Below, piece by piece: positions 1 through 8,878 of a stretch of 64,000 nt of DNA (positions are counted from its first letter, which is position 1; each line of letters opens with the position of its first letter). Location: the NCBI GenBank assembly GCA_021800805.1, contig JAJYYR010000003.1, forward strand, positions 1-64,000, given 5' to 3'. Both the position numbers and the translations under genes were made by a program. Origin of the DNA: a bacterium. GTDB lineage: Bacteria; SZUA-79; Acidulodesulfobacterales; Acidulodesulfobacteraceae. The notes below the pieces were generated by a model. It was not told the origin of the DNA. It was given only the letters and a program-made list of their open reading frames with translations, and did not search any database.

Positions 1-36
1 GCGTTTGTTCTGAGCCAGAATCAAACTCTCTATAAC
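1..36 (-). rRNA. rrs: 16S ribosomal RNA, 5' end only
   Basis: The reverse complement of the first 30 bases is the universal 16S start (AGAGTTTGATTCTGGCTCAG, then AACAAACGC). The gene runs leftward out of the window, so only about 36 bases are present. The mature 5' end is placed about seven bases before AGAGTTTG, by analogy with E. coli numbering. It is preceded on the same strand by a consensus promoter and a boxA-like element, so this is the head of an rRNA operon. Confidence 0.95.
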
Positions 37-92
37 AATAAATTATAAGAAATTAACTGATTTGTTTTAATGCTTTTTAATGCGTGCTGTTT

Positions 93-106
93 AGTTCTCA
101 AAGACC
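93..106 (-). promoter_or_regulatory. boxA-like rRNA antitermination element
   Basis: On the minus strand the leader reads GGTCTTTGAGAACT, close to the boxA found in many rRNA leaders (consensus near TGYTCTTTGAAAACT). It lies between the promoter and the 16S 5' end, where boxA normally sits to recruit Nus factors. NusA is encoded in this window at 54-55 kb. Confidence 0.6.
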
Positions 107-154
107 GATCTTCTATAGCAGGTTTTTAATACCTTAACTCGAAGTGTTTAAACA

Positions 155-183
155 GTATATAAAAATACAAAACCGTTGTCAAG
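155..183 (-). promoter_or_regulatory. sigma70-type promoter of the rRNA operon
   Basis: The minus strand has a perfect -35 box TTGACA (178-183), a 17-base spacer and TATACT as -10 (155-160). Transcription would start near 148 and give a leader of roughly 110 bases before 16S. The -35 box lies only about 8 bases beyond the tyrS stop codon, so rRNA transcription starts right at the end of tyrS on the same strand. Confidence 0.85.
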
Positions 184-190
184 CGTTTTT

Positions 191-1582
191 TTAATTATTT
201 TTTAATTTTATTTTATATATCTTTTTCTTGCCTACTTTTAGTATGAATTCATTGGTGTTTGCGGGAATTGAATAGCTCATTTTGCTGTCCTCGACAAGCT
301 CAATTTCTATTTCTCTGAAATCGTTAGTAGCTATATCGTATAATTTAAAATATAATTTGACGGCATGCTGCTTAATAAGCCTTTTTGCTTCTCCGTTACT
401 GGAAACCGAATTAATATAGGTCAGCAAAGATGCTCCGTTAATTTGGGCAAAATTTGAAGGTTCAAGGGGCTTAGGAGGCTCAAGAGACTCACGGTTTTGA
501 TGTTTAAAGTCAGTTGCCCCCTGCTGCCCTTTTTTTATGAATCCTTCCCAATGTGCTTTGTCAAGCTCTATAGTAATTATGTCATCAGGATTGGCTTTTT
601 TCTGAAACTTATCTTCAAAATATTTATTAGCCTTGTCGGCAAGCGGTTTATCGTGGTATCTTTCTACAATTTCCAGCGCAAGACGTTTCTTGGCTATTAT
701 AGGATTTAATCCTTTATCTAATTCTAATTTTAATTCGGATAATTCTTTGTTTGAAATATAGCTCAACAGTTCATAGTATTTAATCATCATTTCGTCGGAT
801 ATAGACATTATCTTGCCGAACATTTCGTTTGGTTCGTCGGATACGCCTATATGGTTTCCAAGCGACTTGCTCATTTTATTTTTGCCGTCGAGTCCTTCCA
901 ATAAAGGCATAGTCATTATAACCTGAGGAATTAAGCCGAAACTTTTCATTAATTCCCTGCCGACTATAAGATTGAATTTTTGGTCGTTTCCTCCGATTTC
1001 TATATCCGCCTCGAGAAATAAAGAATCGAAACCCTGCAAAAGCGGATAAATAAACTCATGCATAGCTATAGGCCTGTTGTCCTGAAATCTTTTTTCAAAA
1101 TCATCCTTTTCAAGCATTCTTCTGACGGTATAGTTGGAAGAAATTTTAATAAATTCGTCTAATTTTAAATTAGTCAGCCACCAGCTGTTAAATAGTATTC
1201 TTGTGTTTTCCGGTTTTAATACTTTGAATGCCTGATTTTTATAATCTTTGGAGTTTTTTAAAACATCTTCTTTAGACAAAGGTTTTCTCGTTTCCGACTT
1301 TCCCGTAGGGTCGCCTATCATTGCCGTAAAGTCCCCTATAATAAAATATACGATGTGTCCAAATTCCTGAAAAGTCCGCAGTTTATTCAATAAAACCGTA
1401 TGTCCAAGATGTATATCCGGAGATGTAGGGTCGAAGCCTGCTTTGATTTTTAGGGGTATATTATTAGATACTGAATATGATAATTTATCGTAAAGCCCGT
1501 CTTCTTTTATGAGCTCGACGCTTCCTCTTTTAATAGCGTCTATCTGTATACGAATTTCGTTTTCTGTTTCTTTTTTTGTCAT
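191..1582 (-). CDS. tyrS: Tyrosyl-tRNA synthetase
   Basis: Cytosolic class I aminoacyl-tRNA synthetase that charges tRNA-Tyr with tyrosine. The 463-residue product shows the ATP-binding signature HLGH at 58-61 and a perfect KMSKS loop at 236-240. A C-terminal S4-like RNA-binding region occupies roughly 385-450. It is longer than the usual 400-425 residues. The extra length includes a Pro/Glu/Gln-rich stretch at about 350-385 joining the catalytic core to the S4 part. It is the last gene of a leftward cluster zapB-zapA-6S-fau-rny-ymdB-tyrS and stops just before the rRNA promoter. The assignment is secure; the role of the linker insertion is unknown. Confidence 0.95.
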   Translation of the reverse strand: MTKKETENEIRIQIDAIKRGSVELIKEDGLYDKLSYSVSNNIPLKIKAGFDPTSPDIHLGHTVLLNKLRTFQEFGHIVYFIIGDFTAMIGDPTGKSETRKPLSKEDVLKNSKDYKNQAFKVLKPENTRILFNSWWLTNLKLDEFIKISSNYTVRRMLEKDDFEKRFQDNRPIAMHEFIYPLLQGFDSLFLEADIEIGGNDQKFNLIVGRELMKSFGLIPQVIMTMPLLEGLDGKNKMSKSLGNHIGVSDEPNEMFGKIMSISDEMMIKYYELLSYISNKELSELKLELDKGLNPIIAKKRLALEIVERYHDKPLADKANKYFEDKFQKKANPDDIITIELDKAHWEGFIKKGQQGATDFKHQNRESLEPPKPLEPSNFAQINGASLLTYINSVSSNGEAKRLIKQHAVKLYFKLYDIATNDFREIEIELVEDSKMSYSIPANTNEFILKVGKKKIYKIKLKNN

Positions 1583-1598
1583 TATATATTTTCTAAAT

Positions 1599-2399
1599 CT
1601 AATCTTTATCGATGCGGATTTTTTGAATATTTTTACCTAATTTTGTTTTTTTGTCAACAGTTATAGATACCGCATTTAAGATTATATCATTTTCTTCGGG
1701 AATAAATTTTTCCGGCATTCCGGTTAAATATCTTTTGATAGCTATATCTTTATTAGTTCCTAATACTGAATATTTTGAACCGACCATTCCTACATCGGTA
1801 ATATAAGCCGTGCCTTTAGGCAGAATCATATCGTCGTTAGTCTGCACATGGGTATGCGTGCCCAGCAAGGCGGAAATATCGCCGTCTAAGTATAATGCTA
1901 ACGCCTCTTTTTCGGATGTGGCTTCGGCATGAAAATCGATAATAACGGCATCCGCTTCGTTATAAACCTCTTCAATTATGTCCTTTGCAACACTAAAAGG
2001 CGAATCGGAAAGTCCTTTCATAAAAACTCTTCCTTCTAAATTTATAACGGATATTTTTCTGCCTAATTTTGAATTAAAAACGCCGTATCCTTTTCCGGGG
2101 GCTAAAGAAGAGTAATTTGCGGGACGCAAAAGTCTGTGTTGACTATTAATATAAGGAATGATGGTTTTTTGGTCCCATATGTGATTACCGGTGGTTATCA
2201 CGTCTATGCCTAAATCAAATAAGAAAGCGGCAATATCCGGAGTTATTCCCATACCGTGAGCGGAATTTTCGCCGTTTGCTATAATTAATTCAGGCTTGTA
2301 TTTTTCGGTTAATCCGCTCATAAGCGACTTAACTGCTAATCTGCCCGGCCTGCCTATGATGTCGCCTATAAAAAGAATATTGATATCGTCATCTTGCAA
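1599..2399 (-). CDS. ymdB: YmdB-family metallophosphoesterase
   Basis: 266-residue calcineurin-like phosphoesterase of the TIGR00282/YmdB family. B. subtilis YmdB is reported as a 2',3'-cyclic-nucleotide phosphodiesterase that affects biofilm and motility decisions. Metal-ligand motifs are visible: GDIIGRPGR near the N-terminus, [26 protein letters not shown] and [10 protein letters not shown]. The start overlaps the end of rny by 11 bases, which suggests translational coupling. The rny-ymdB pairing is the same as in Firmicutes and many deltaproteobacteria and fits a role in RNA turnover. The physiological substrate here is inferred from the family only. Confidence 0.9.
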   Translation of the reverse strand: MQDDDINILFIGDIIGRPGRLAVKSLMSGLTEKYKPELIIANGENSAHGMGITPDIAAFLFDLGIDVITTGNHIWDQKTIIPYINSQHRLLRPANYSSLAPGKGYGVFNSKLGRKISVINLEGRVFMKGLSDSPFSVAKDIIEEVYNEADAVIIDFHAEATSEKEALALYLDGDISALLGTHTHVQTNDDMILPKGTAYITDVGMVGSKYSVLGTNKDIAIKRYLTGMPEKFIPEENDIILNAVSITVDKKTKLGKNIQKIRIDKD

Positions 2400-3945
2400 A
2401 TTCGGTTGCCCTCGTTTCTCTTATAACCGTTACCTTAATCTGCCCGGGATACTGCATAGTCGTTTCAATCTTTTTTGCTATATCTTTTGACAACATAACA
2501 GAATCTTCGTCGGTTATTTTCTGGCTCTGGACTATAGCTCTAATTTCCCTTCCCGCCTGAATAACGTAGCTTTTAGCGACTCCGCTGAATGAATTTGCGA
2601 TAGATTCCAGATCTTCAAGCCGCTTCACATACGTTTCAAACATTTCTTTTCTCGCTCCGGGTCTTGCCGCGCTTAATGCGTCTGCCGCAGAAACTAGAAC
2701 GGCGAGAACGCTGTTTGGTTCCTCGTCGAAATGATGCGCCGCTATCGCATGTATTACCTTAGGAGATTCTCCGAATTTTTTTGCAAGGTCGGCGCCTATA
2801 ACAGCATGAGACCCTTCAACCTCGTGGTCAACTGCTTTTCCTATATCATGTAAAAGTCCCGCGCGCTTTGCCTGCTTAACGTTAATGTTGAGTTCCGCCG
2901 CCATTATTCCGCAGAGAAAAGCGACTTCTATGGAATGATTGTAAACATTTTGGGAATAACTTGTCCTGTATTTTAATCTTCCTAAAAGTTTAAGAAGTTC
3001 CGGGTGAACGCCGTGAATACCAACATCGAAAGTAGCCTGTTCCCCCGCCTCTTTCATAGCCTGATTAAGCTCTTCTTCTACCTTGCCGACTATCTCCTCG
3101 ATTCTTGCAGGATGAATTCTTCCATCCGCTATCAATCTTTCCAAAGAAAGTCTGGCGATCTCTCTTTTAACGGGATTAAAAGACGAAAGAATAACTGCTT
3201 CCGGAGTTTCGTCTATTATCAAATCTACCCCCGTGGCAGCTTCAAGCGCTCTTATATTCCTGCCTTCCCTTCCTATTATTCTACCTTTCATTTCATCGCT
3301 CGGGAGTTGAACGGAAGATATAGATTTTTCTGCAACGTAATCCCCTGCATACCGCTGAATAGCAGTAGCTATAATCTCTTTAGCTTTTTTATCTGCAATT
3401 TCTTTTGTTTCGTCTTCTATTCTTTTAATAGCCTTTGCGGATTCGTGTTTGGCTTCTTCGGTGATTGAATTTATCAAGGTATTTTTAGCTTCCGTAGAGG
3501 TCATACCCGAAACTCTTTCTAATTCGATAATTTTTTCCTTAAGTTTTTCTTCCGCAAGTTTTTCTTTTTCTAAGGCTGTTTTTTCGGATTGAGCGATAAT
3601 TCTTTCTTTTCTCATAAAATCGGTTTCTTTTTTTTCTATTAGGGATATCCTTTTTTCTATATTATCTTCTTTGATGGACAATCTTTTTTCAAGCTGGCTC
3701 AATTCCTGTTTCTGAATTTTAATTTCTTCGTCGGCTTTTTCTTTATATTGGATTACTTCTGCTTTAGCAGATAAAACGGCTTCTTTTTTAATTTCTTCGG
3801 TTTTTTCTTCGGCTTCTTTTTTAATTGAACCGATTTTTGAAGACGCGGCTTCTATCGATTTTTTATCGATAATATGTTTGATAAAAAAACCGGCGATAAA
3901 AAATAATACCGCTGAAATTAAAATTATTAAAAAATATTCTGCCAT
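2389..3945 (-). CDS. rny: Ribonuclease Y
   Basis: Membrane-anchored endoribonuclease that initiates mRNA decay. The 518-residue protein has the full family architecture: one N-terminal membrane helix (about 3-23), a long charged coiled coil (about 35-195), a KH RNA-binding domain around 210-270 with the GREGRN loop, and an HD phosphohydrolase domain with LLHDIGK and the downstream HHFDEEP motif. Length matches the family (about 510-520). A good AAGGAG-type ribosome site precedes the ATG. It is followed, with an 11-base overlap, by ymdB. RNase Y in a diderm implies that mRNA decay need not be RNase E-centred in this organism. Confidence 0.95.
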   Translation of the reverse strand: MAEYFLIILISAVLFFIAGFFIKHIIDKKSIEAASSKIGSIKKEAEEKTEEIKKEAVLSAKAEVIQYKEKADEEIKIQKQELSQLEKRLSIKEDNIEKRISLIEKKETDFMRKERIIAQSEKTALEKEKLAEEKLKEKIIELERVSGMTSTEAKNTLINSITEEAKHESAKAIKRIEDETKEIADKKAKEIIATAIQRYAGDYVAEKSISSVQLPSDEMKGRIIGREGRNIRALEAATGVDLIIDETPEAVILSSFNPVKREIARLSLERLIADGRIHPARIEEIVGKVEEELNQAMKEAGEQATFDVGIHGVHPELLKLLGRLKYRTSYSQNVYNHSIEVAFLCGIMAAELNINVKQAKRAGLLHDIGKAVDHEVEGSHAVIGADLAKKFGESPKVIHAIAAHHFDEEPNSVLAVLVSAADALSAARPGARKEMFETYVKRLEDLESIANSFSGVAKSYVIQAGREIRAIVQSQKITDEDSVMLSKDIAKKIETTMQYPGQIKVTVIRETRATEFAR

Positions 3946-3971
3946 CTGTTTTTCTCCTTATTTAATGCAAA

Positions 3972-4553
3972 TCATTGCAAGTTAGTTACTCTGCGAATTC
4001 CTTTTTCCGTAAGTATAAAATCCATTACGATATCGTTGCCGCCCGATTCTAAAATATCGTCCGAGATTAATTGAAAATCGTAACATACGCCTACAAAAAA
4101 AGATTTACAAGAATTTTTTAATATTCTGTCGAAACAACCCTTCCCATAGCCTACTCTATTTCCAAACGTATCAAATGCTAACCCCGGTACAAAAAAAACG
4201 TCTATTTCTCTTTCATCTATAAAATTATCTTCTTTTGGACAGGAAATACCGAAATAATCTTTCCGCATAGAATTTATATCTTCTAATTTATTTAAACAAA
4301 TATCATCTTCTTTTTTGCAAAACGGTAAAAAAAAGTCGAATTTTTTTTCTCTATTTTTGTTCAAATCCATAATATACTCAATTCTAACTTCATTTTTTAT
4401 GCTTATATAAATCGCTATATTTTTAAATGAATTCGCCGTTATATATTCTAAAGCAAATTCCGCAATCTTTAAACTTGTCGATTTAATAAATAATTCTTCT
4501 AATTTATTGCGTTTATTTTTCATTAAATCTCTGGCGGCGCTTTTATTTATCAT
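3972..4553 (-). CDS. fau: 5-formyltetrahydrofolate cyclo-ligase
   Basis: Converts 5-formyl-THF to 5,10-methenyl-THF with ATP. Typical features are the basic N-terminus (MINKSAARDLMKNKRNK), the substrate/ATP loop VPGLAFDTFGNRVGYGKGCFDR and the C-terminal GVCYDFQL. The start at 4553 gives 193 residues, the family size. A further ATG 84 bases upstream keeps the frame open but would put the start inside the 6S RNA gene and add residues foreign to the family, so it is rejected. The ribosome site is weak. The order zapA-6S RNA-fau is the classic one seen in proteobacteria (ygfA/fau next to ssrS). Confidence 0.88.
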   Translation of the reverse strand: MINKSAARDLMKNKRNKLEELFIKSTSLKIAEFALEYITANSFKNIAIYISIKNEVRIEYIMDLNKNREKKFDFFLPFCKKEDDICLNKLEDINSMRKDYFGISCPKEDNFIDEREIDVFFVPGLAFDTFGNRVGYGKGCFDRILKNSCKSFFVGVCYDFQLISDDILESGGNDIVMDFILTEKGIRRVTNLQ

Positions 4554-4579
4554 ATTTTTTATGGAGTTAATTAAAGAAA

Positions 4580-4587
4580 GGGGGGGG
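4580..4587. repeat. G8 homopolymer (C8 in the fau transcript)
   Basis: Eight consecutive G residues on the plus strand, followed by a short GC-rich stretch ending in GGATCC, lie between the 6S RNA 3' end and the fau start. Such a tract is unusual in this AT-rich sequence. It is outside any coding frame accepted here, so slippage would alter the fau leader and not a protein. Sequencing error in the exact length is possible. Confidence 0.7.
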
Positions 4588-4624
4588 CGGCGGATCCGAA
4601 AAGTCGCAATATTCAATATTATAA

Positions 4625-4803
4625 ACCCCGCATGCACCGAAGATGTTTCAAAATTGGACCTATTAAAAATAGGTGGTGACGGTATGCCGATTGAAAAAAG
4701 GAATCAAAGTTTCCTGAGTTTCCTTACCATAACCGATAGTGACCATCCCATTCTATCCAACTGTTGGGTCAATTTTAAAAACAAACATCGCATACCGCAG
4801 GGT
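4625..4803 (-). ncRNA. ssrS: 6S RNA
   Basis: About 175 nt between zapA and fau, the canonical place of ssrS. The minus-strand transcript folds into one long interrupted rod. The closing stem pairs ACCCTGC..GCGATGTT at the 5' end with AACATC..GCATGCGGGGT at the 3' end. The next helix is AAAATTG with CAATTTT, then comes an open central bubble, then CGGTTATG with CATACCG and AAGGAA with TTCCTT in the apical arm. This matches the 6S architecture that mimics an open promoter and sequesters housekeeping RNA polymerase. Ends are approximate; the 5' end starts directly after the zapA stop codon. Call rests on structure plus synteny, not on a covariance model. Confidence 0.82.
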
Positions 4804-5082
4804 CTATGAAGATTTCGATATATAATTATATATATTGTTAACTTTATCTAAAACCCTTTTACTTTCATTATTAACTTCTATTTTATCCGACATAAAATCA
4901 TCGGCTATATTTAGCGCCGTTAAAACTGCGACGTTAAAAGAATCTATCGACTTAGTCCCCTTAAGCACCTCATCCGCTTTGGTATTTACGTATGAAGCGA
5001 GCCGCTCTAAATATTTTTTATCTTTATCGCTGTTTAAAATGAACTTATGATTCAGAATGGTGAGTTCGACCAATTCGCTCAT
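4804..5082 (-). CDS. zapA: Cell division protein ZapA
   Basis: 92-residue protein that bundles FtsZ filaments at the division ring. It has the ZapA layout: an N-terminal beta segment (VELTILNHKFIL), the YLERLASYVNTKADEV helix, the NVAVLTALNIADDFM helix and a C-terminal coiled coil. Its first four bases overlap the end of the upstream zapB-like gene (ATGA overlap), and its stop codon abuts the 6S RNA gene. Size and neighbours agree with the family. Confidence 0.88.
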   Translation of the reverse strand: MSELVELTILNHKFILNSDKDKKYLERLASYVNTKADEVLKGTKSIDSFNVAVLTALNIADDFMSDKIEVNNESKRVLDKVNNIYNYISKSS

Positions 5083-5333
5083 AGCTGTATTGTTTCTAAA
5101 CTATTTAATATGCCGTCTATTTTTTTTATTACTAAATCGTTTTCGGCATCATTTTGGATAAGTCTGTTCTTTAGTTCATTGATCTCGTCATCTTTAGATT
5201 TAACCTCCGTTAAAAGTTTATCCCGTTCTATTTTTAATTTTTCGAACGATTCCTTAATTAGAATAACTCTTTCTTCTATGACGCTAAGATTATTAATGTC
5301 CATTTTTTGAGTTCCCGAAAATAATTCATCCAT
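5079..5333 (-). CDS. ZapB-like coiled-coil division protein
   Basis: 84-residue, highly charged protein that is almost entirely predicted coiled coil (about 15-80, Lys/Glu/Asp heptads). It overlaps zapA by four bases, which implies translational coupling. Small coiled-coil genes directly upstream of zapA in deltaproteobacteria are usually annotated as ZapB-like cell division proteins. The sequence itself is too simple to prove homology, so the name depends on position, size and coiled-coil nature. It starts 24 bases after the GXGXG glutamate synthase gene on the same strand and may be co-transcribed with it. Confidence 0.6.
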   Translation of the reverse strand: MDELFSGTQKMDINNLSVIEERVILIKESFEKLKIERDKLLTEVKSKDDEINELKNRLIQNDAENDLVIKKIDGILNSLETIQL

Positions 5334-5357
5334 AAATTTAGTTAAATATTATTTATA

Positions 5358-6095
5358 TCAAGCCGAAGTATAAAGATGAGCATAAGGTCTTGCGCTCGAA
5401 GGCACGATTTTATAAAAAGGCTTGCCCGTGATTTTCTCAGAGGAAATATTAAAACTATCGGCATATTCGATTAAATATTTTTTTAAAAAATTCATATCGT
5501 TTTCGTCTGTTTCATATAGTTCCACATCTTTTGAATATTTAGAAAAATCTATTTTTTTTCTAAGATATAGAGTGCCTCCGTGCATACCGGATGCAAAGTA
5601 CTCGCTGTCGAATTCATCGGAATCGTTAAGTCCTAATAAGACTATTATGCCTCCTGCCATATATTCGGCAAAAAAACTTCCTACTTTACCTCCTATAATT
5701 ATAATAGGCAGCTGTTCGTTATAACCTTTCATATGTATTCCCACTCTATAGCCGGCATCGCCGAGAATGTAAATTTTTCCTCCTCTCATTCCGTATCCGA
5801 CGACATCTCCCGCATCTCCTTTTATTAATATTTTGCCTGCGTTCATAGTATTGCCTACATTATCCTGCGCATTACCGTTTACAATTAAAGTAGGTCCGTC
5901 CATAAAAGCGCCTAGGTCGTTTCCCGGAACACCGTTTATATTAATAACGACGTCGTCGCCTTTGATTCCATCTCCTATGTAATACTGTCCATTAACATTT
6001 TCAAGAAAAAATTTTTTAATACCTTTTCCTATTCCTTCTCTAATCAAACGGTTAAGTTCTTTATAATGCATTCCGGCGGCATCTATGGTTATCAT
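5358..6095 (-). CDS. Glutamate synthase GXGXG-domain subunit
   Basis: 245-residue free-standing version of the C-terminal right-handed beta-helix domain of glutamate synthase large subunit (GXGXG/FwdC-like). Repeated glycine motifs run through residues 35-170 (for example GNDLGAFMDG, GNAQDNVGNTMNAG, GDAGDVVGYGMRGG, GDAGYRVGIHMKG, GGKVGSFFAEYMAGG). In the fused enzyme this domain supports the ammonia channel and domain packing. A strong ribosome site (AAGGAG) precedes the ATG. It is the last of three consecutive genes that together rebuild the large subunit in archaeal fashion. Confidence 0.88.
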   Translation of the reverse strand: MITIDAAGMHYKELNRLIREGIGKGIKKFFLENVNGQYYIGDGIKGDDVVININGVPGNDLGAFMDGPTLIVNGNAQDNVGNTMNAGKILIKGDAGDVVGYGMRGGKIYILGDAGYRVGIHMKGYNEQLPIIIIGGKVGSFFAEYMAGGIIVLLGLNDSDEFDSEYFASGMHGGTLYLRKKIDFSKYSKDVELYETDENDMNFLKKYLIEYADSFNISSEKITGKPFYKIVPSSARPYAHLYTSA

Positions 6096-6142
6096 ATTTT
6101 TTCAAAACTCCTTCCTTATATTTATAATAATATAAAATAAAA

Positions 6143-7663
6143 TTATAGCCCGGCGTGTTTGATTCCAAGCGCTTTGAGTTCGGCGTCCGTTAATTCCACG
6201 CCTCTTAATCTCTCTCTGGATCCCCTAAGGCTTTCGATGGAATTAACCCCCATAGCTCCCAAAACCTCCTGAATTTCATGGCTCCATGCTGAAATTAAAT
6301 TGTATAACCTTTCTCCGTAAACTTCGGGATCCAGCCTTCTTACAAGTTCCGGTCTTTGCGTGGTAATTCCCCAACTGCAGTTTCCGGTATTACACTTGCC
6401 GCATACATGACATCCCATAACTATGAGAGCGGCGGTCCCTATAGCAACTGCATCCGCGCCTAAAGCAATAGCTTTTACGGCGTCGGCGCTCGACCTAATG
6501 CTTCCTGCGGCTATAATAGAAGCTTCGTTCCTTATTCCTTCGTCCCTGAGTCTTTCATCGACTTGAGCAAGAGCAAGCTCGATAGGTATGCCTACATGGT
6601 CTTTAATTATATTCGGCGCGGCTCCCGTTCCTCCGGTATAACCGTCTATATAAACGATATCGGCGCCGGCTCTAACTATTCCACTTACTATAGCGGCTAT
6701 ATTATGCACCGCCGCTACTTTAACCGATACGGGCTTTTCATAATTGGTCGATTCCTTAACGGCATAAATAAGCTGCCTTAAATCTTCGATAGAGTAAATA
6801 TCGTGATGCGGAGCAGGAGAAATTGCATCCGTGCCTACGGGAATCATTCTTGTTTTAGATATATCGACGCCGATTTTCTCGCCGGGGAGATGTCCCCCGA
6901 TACCCGGCTTTGCGCCCTGTCCTATTTTTATTTCTACCGCAACTCCGCTGTTCAAATAGTCCCTGTGAACGCCGAACCTTCCTGAGGCAACTTGAACTAT
7001 AATGTTCTTGCCGAACGGAACCAAGTCGTCATGCAAGCCTCCCTCGCCGGTATTCATAACGATTCCTAAAGCTCTCGCGGCTAAAGCCATTGCCTTTTGC
7101 GCGTTAAGAGAGATAGAGCCGTAAGACATCGCTCCAAAAACAAACGGGGTCTGCAATTCTATTTGCGGAGGCATTTTTGATTTTAAAACGGTTTCTCCGT
7201 TTTCATCAAAGTCGATATCCAATCTAGAGGGTTTTTTGCCGAGATAAGTCCTTAACTCCATAGGCTCTCTCAGAGGGTCGATTGAAGGGTTCGTAACCTG
7301 ACAGGCATCTAAAAGCATATGGTCGAAATATTTTTTATATTTAAAAGTCGTTCCCATACCCGAGATAACGATTCCGCCGGTTTCCGACTGCCTCCATATA
7401 TTTTTTATAAGACCTTCTTTCCAGTTTGCATTCTCCCTGAGAACGGTAGGATTCTTAACTATAGATATAGCCCCTTCCGGACAGTATGTGTAACATCTAC
7501 CGCAAGCTACGCATTTAGAATGGTCGGAAAGAATTTTATCTCCGCCAAAGCTATATGTTCCCCATCCGCAATTCTGAATGCATCTTTTACACCTAACGCA
7601 TTTATTGTGGTCTATGAGCGCTAAATATTCGGATTGTATATTGGAAAACGAGGATTTTGTCAT
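6143..7663 (-). CDS. Glutamate synthase FMN/Fe-S synthase subunit
   Basis: 506-residue subunit that forms glutamate from 2-oxoglutarate and ammonia at an FMN site. The N-terminus has a two-cluster ferredoxin domain: C22-C25-C28-C32 and C51-C54-C57-C61. It is followed by the GltB central/FMN barrel (about 95-480), with PFVFGAMSYGSIS, the GEGG loop and GTDAISPAPHHDIYSIEDL. A late cysteine cluster (GCHVCGKCNTGNCSWG) is the usual [3Fe-4S] site. This is the archaeal-type GltB core and is distinct from the 1500-residue bacterial protein. No NADPH-binding small subunit is encoded nearby, so a ferredoxin-like donor is inferred. It overlaps the GATase gene by 4 bases. Confidence 0.92.
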   Translation of the reverse strand: MTKSSFSNIQSEYLALIDHNKCVRCKRCIQNCGWGTYSFGGDKILSDHSKCVACGRCYTYCPEGAISIVKNPTVLRENANWKEGLIKNIWRQSETGGIVISGMGTTFKYKKYFDHMLLDACQVTNPSIDPLREPMELRTYLGKKPSRLDIDFDENGETVLKSKMPPQIELQTPFVFGAMSYGSISLNAQKAMALAARALGIVMNTGEGGLHDDLVPFGKNIIVQVASGRFGVHRDYLNSGVAVEIKIGQGAKPGIGGHLPGEKIGVDISKTRMIPVGTDAISPAPHHDIYSIEDLRQLIYAVKESTNYEKPVSVKVAAVHNIAAIVSGIVRAGADIVYIDGYTGGTGAAPNIIKDHVGIPIELALAQVDERLRDEGIRNEASIIAAGSIRSSADAVKAIALGADAVAIGTAALIVMGCHVCGKCNTGNCSWGITTQRPELVRRLDPEVYGERLYNLISAWSHEIQEVLGAMGVNSIESLRGSRERLRGVELTDAELKALGIKHAGL

Positions 7664-8796
7664 AAACCTATTAATCCCCCTGTCTGATGTATATTTTTTT
7701 CTTCAAACTCTACAATAACCGGTTCTCCGGCTTTAGGCGACCATACAATATCCGGAGACGGACAAACGGCTCTTATTGCGGCTTCTTCCGACGCTACATA
7801 AGTAAAATCGCCCATAGCGGCGGCAACGAGAGGTCTTAACTTAATCCTGTCGTTCATAGCGACCATACCGTTTGAATATCCAAATACTATGGCAAAAGGT
7901 CCATTTAAAAGCGCGCTGCCGTAAATCTGCCTTAATGCCGTAAATAACTCTTTTTTATCGCCGTCCATTTTGTCTATTTTCTGGTAAAACGGGGAAGCAA
8001 GAACCGTCAGCGCAAGGCGGACGGGAAGTTTATGCTTTCTGATAAGCAGATCTAGAATATATGTTATTACTTCAGTATCTGTTCTGAGCGCAAGATTATA
8101 CTTATACATCTCGAGATACCTTTTGTTAATTCCGTAAGAAGATATTTCGCCGTTATGCACTATAGACCAATCGAGTAACGTGAAAGGATGAGCGCCTCCC
8201 CACCAGCCCGGCGTATTCGTTGGAAACCGATTGTGCCCCGTCCACATATAACCTTCAATTTCTTCTAATTTGTAAAAATCGGCGATATCTTCTGGATAGC
8301 CCACTCCCTTAAATGCCCCCATATTTTTTCCGCTTGAAAAAACATATGCTCCATCATAATTCTGGTTAATCAGCATAACGCTATTTACTACAAAATCATC
8401 GTCCCCCAGCTCATGGAACAGTTTGTCGGGTCTATCGGATTTAGGTTTTATAAAATAGCGGTGCAGATAAGGATGGTCATATATTTTAGAAGTCCTGAAA
8501 GTAGGGATAGGTTCTTCTTTTTCGATAATACAATTATTCTTAAGGTATTCTTCTACGTCTGTTTTAGCGGACAGGTTGTCGTACATTATATGAAAAGCGT
8601 ATAATTCAGCGTAATCGGGATAGTTGCCGTAAACGGCAAAACCGCCGCCTAAGCCGTTCCCCCTGTCATGCTCGACCGATATTGCTTTTTTTATATCGCC
8701 GCCGTTTGTCTTAACTTTTTTTGCATTTATAATACCGCACAATCCGCATCCTGATATATCTCTTTCGGCATTAAATTTATTCTTTATCCTCAGCAC
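7660..8796 (-). CDS. Glutamate synthase class II glutamine amidotransferase subunit
   Basis: 378-residue N-terminal nucleophile glutaminase-type domain that releases ammonia from glutamine for the FMN subunit. Visible family motifs are a cysteine-containing start of the domain (SGCGLCGIIN, Cys17 or Cys20 as nucleophile after processing), HDRGNGLGGGFAVYG, TGHNRFPTNTPGWWGGAHPF, and VHNGEISSYG with the AsnGly oxyanion pair. The gene begins with GTG, supported by an AGAGGG ribosome site about 9 bases upstream. The last 4 bases overlap the FMN subunit gene. Length fits archaeal/anaerobe split GOGAT glutaminase subunits. Confidence 0.9.
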   Translation of the reverse strand: MLRIKNKFNAERDISGCGLCGIINAKKVKTNGGDIKKAISVEHDRGNGLGGGFAVYGNYPDYAELYAFHIMYDNLSAKTDVEEYLKNNCIIEKEEPIPTFRTSKIYDHPYLHRYFIKPKSDRPDKLFHELGDDDFVVNSVMLINQNYDGAYVFSSGKNMGAFKGVGYPEDIADFYKLEEIEGYMWTGHNRFPTNTPGWWGGAHPFTLLDWSIVHNGEISSYGINKRYLEMYKYNLALRTDTEVITYILDLLIRKHKLPVRLALTVLASPFYQKIDKMDGDKKELFTALRQIYGSALLNGPFAIVFGYSNGMVAMNDRIKLRPLVAAAMGDFTYVASEEAAIRAVCPSPDIVWSPKAGEPVIVEFEEKNIHQTGGLIGL

Positions 8797-8878
8797 TTTA
8801 ATCCCTCTATTTTTTTATAAATTTAAATAATATAATCAATTAAAATATAACATATCTACATTTTTTTAACAATATATC

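Noticed and set aside
4554..4637. Longer N-terminus of fau reaching into the 6S RNA
   Set aside because: The extra 28 codons are not like the family, contain the C8 tract and overlap the 3' end of the structured RNA.
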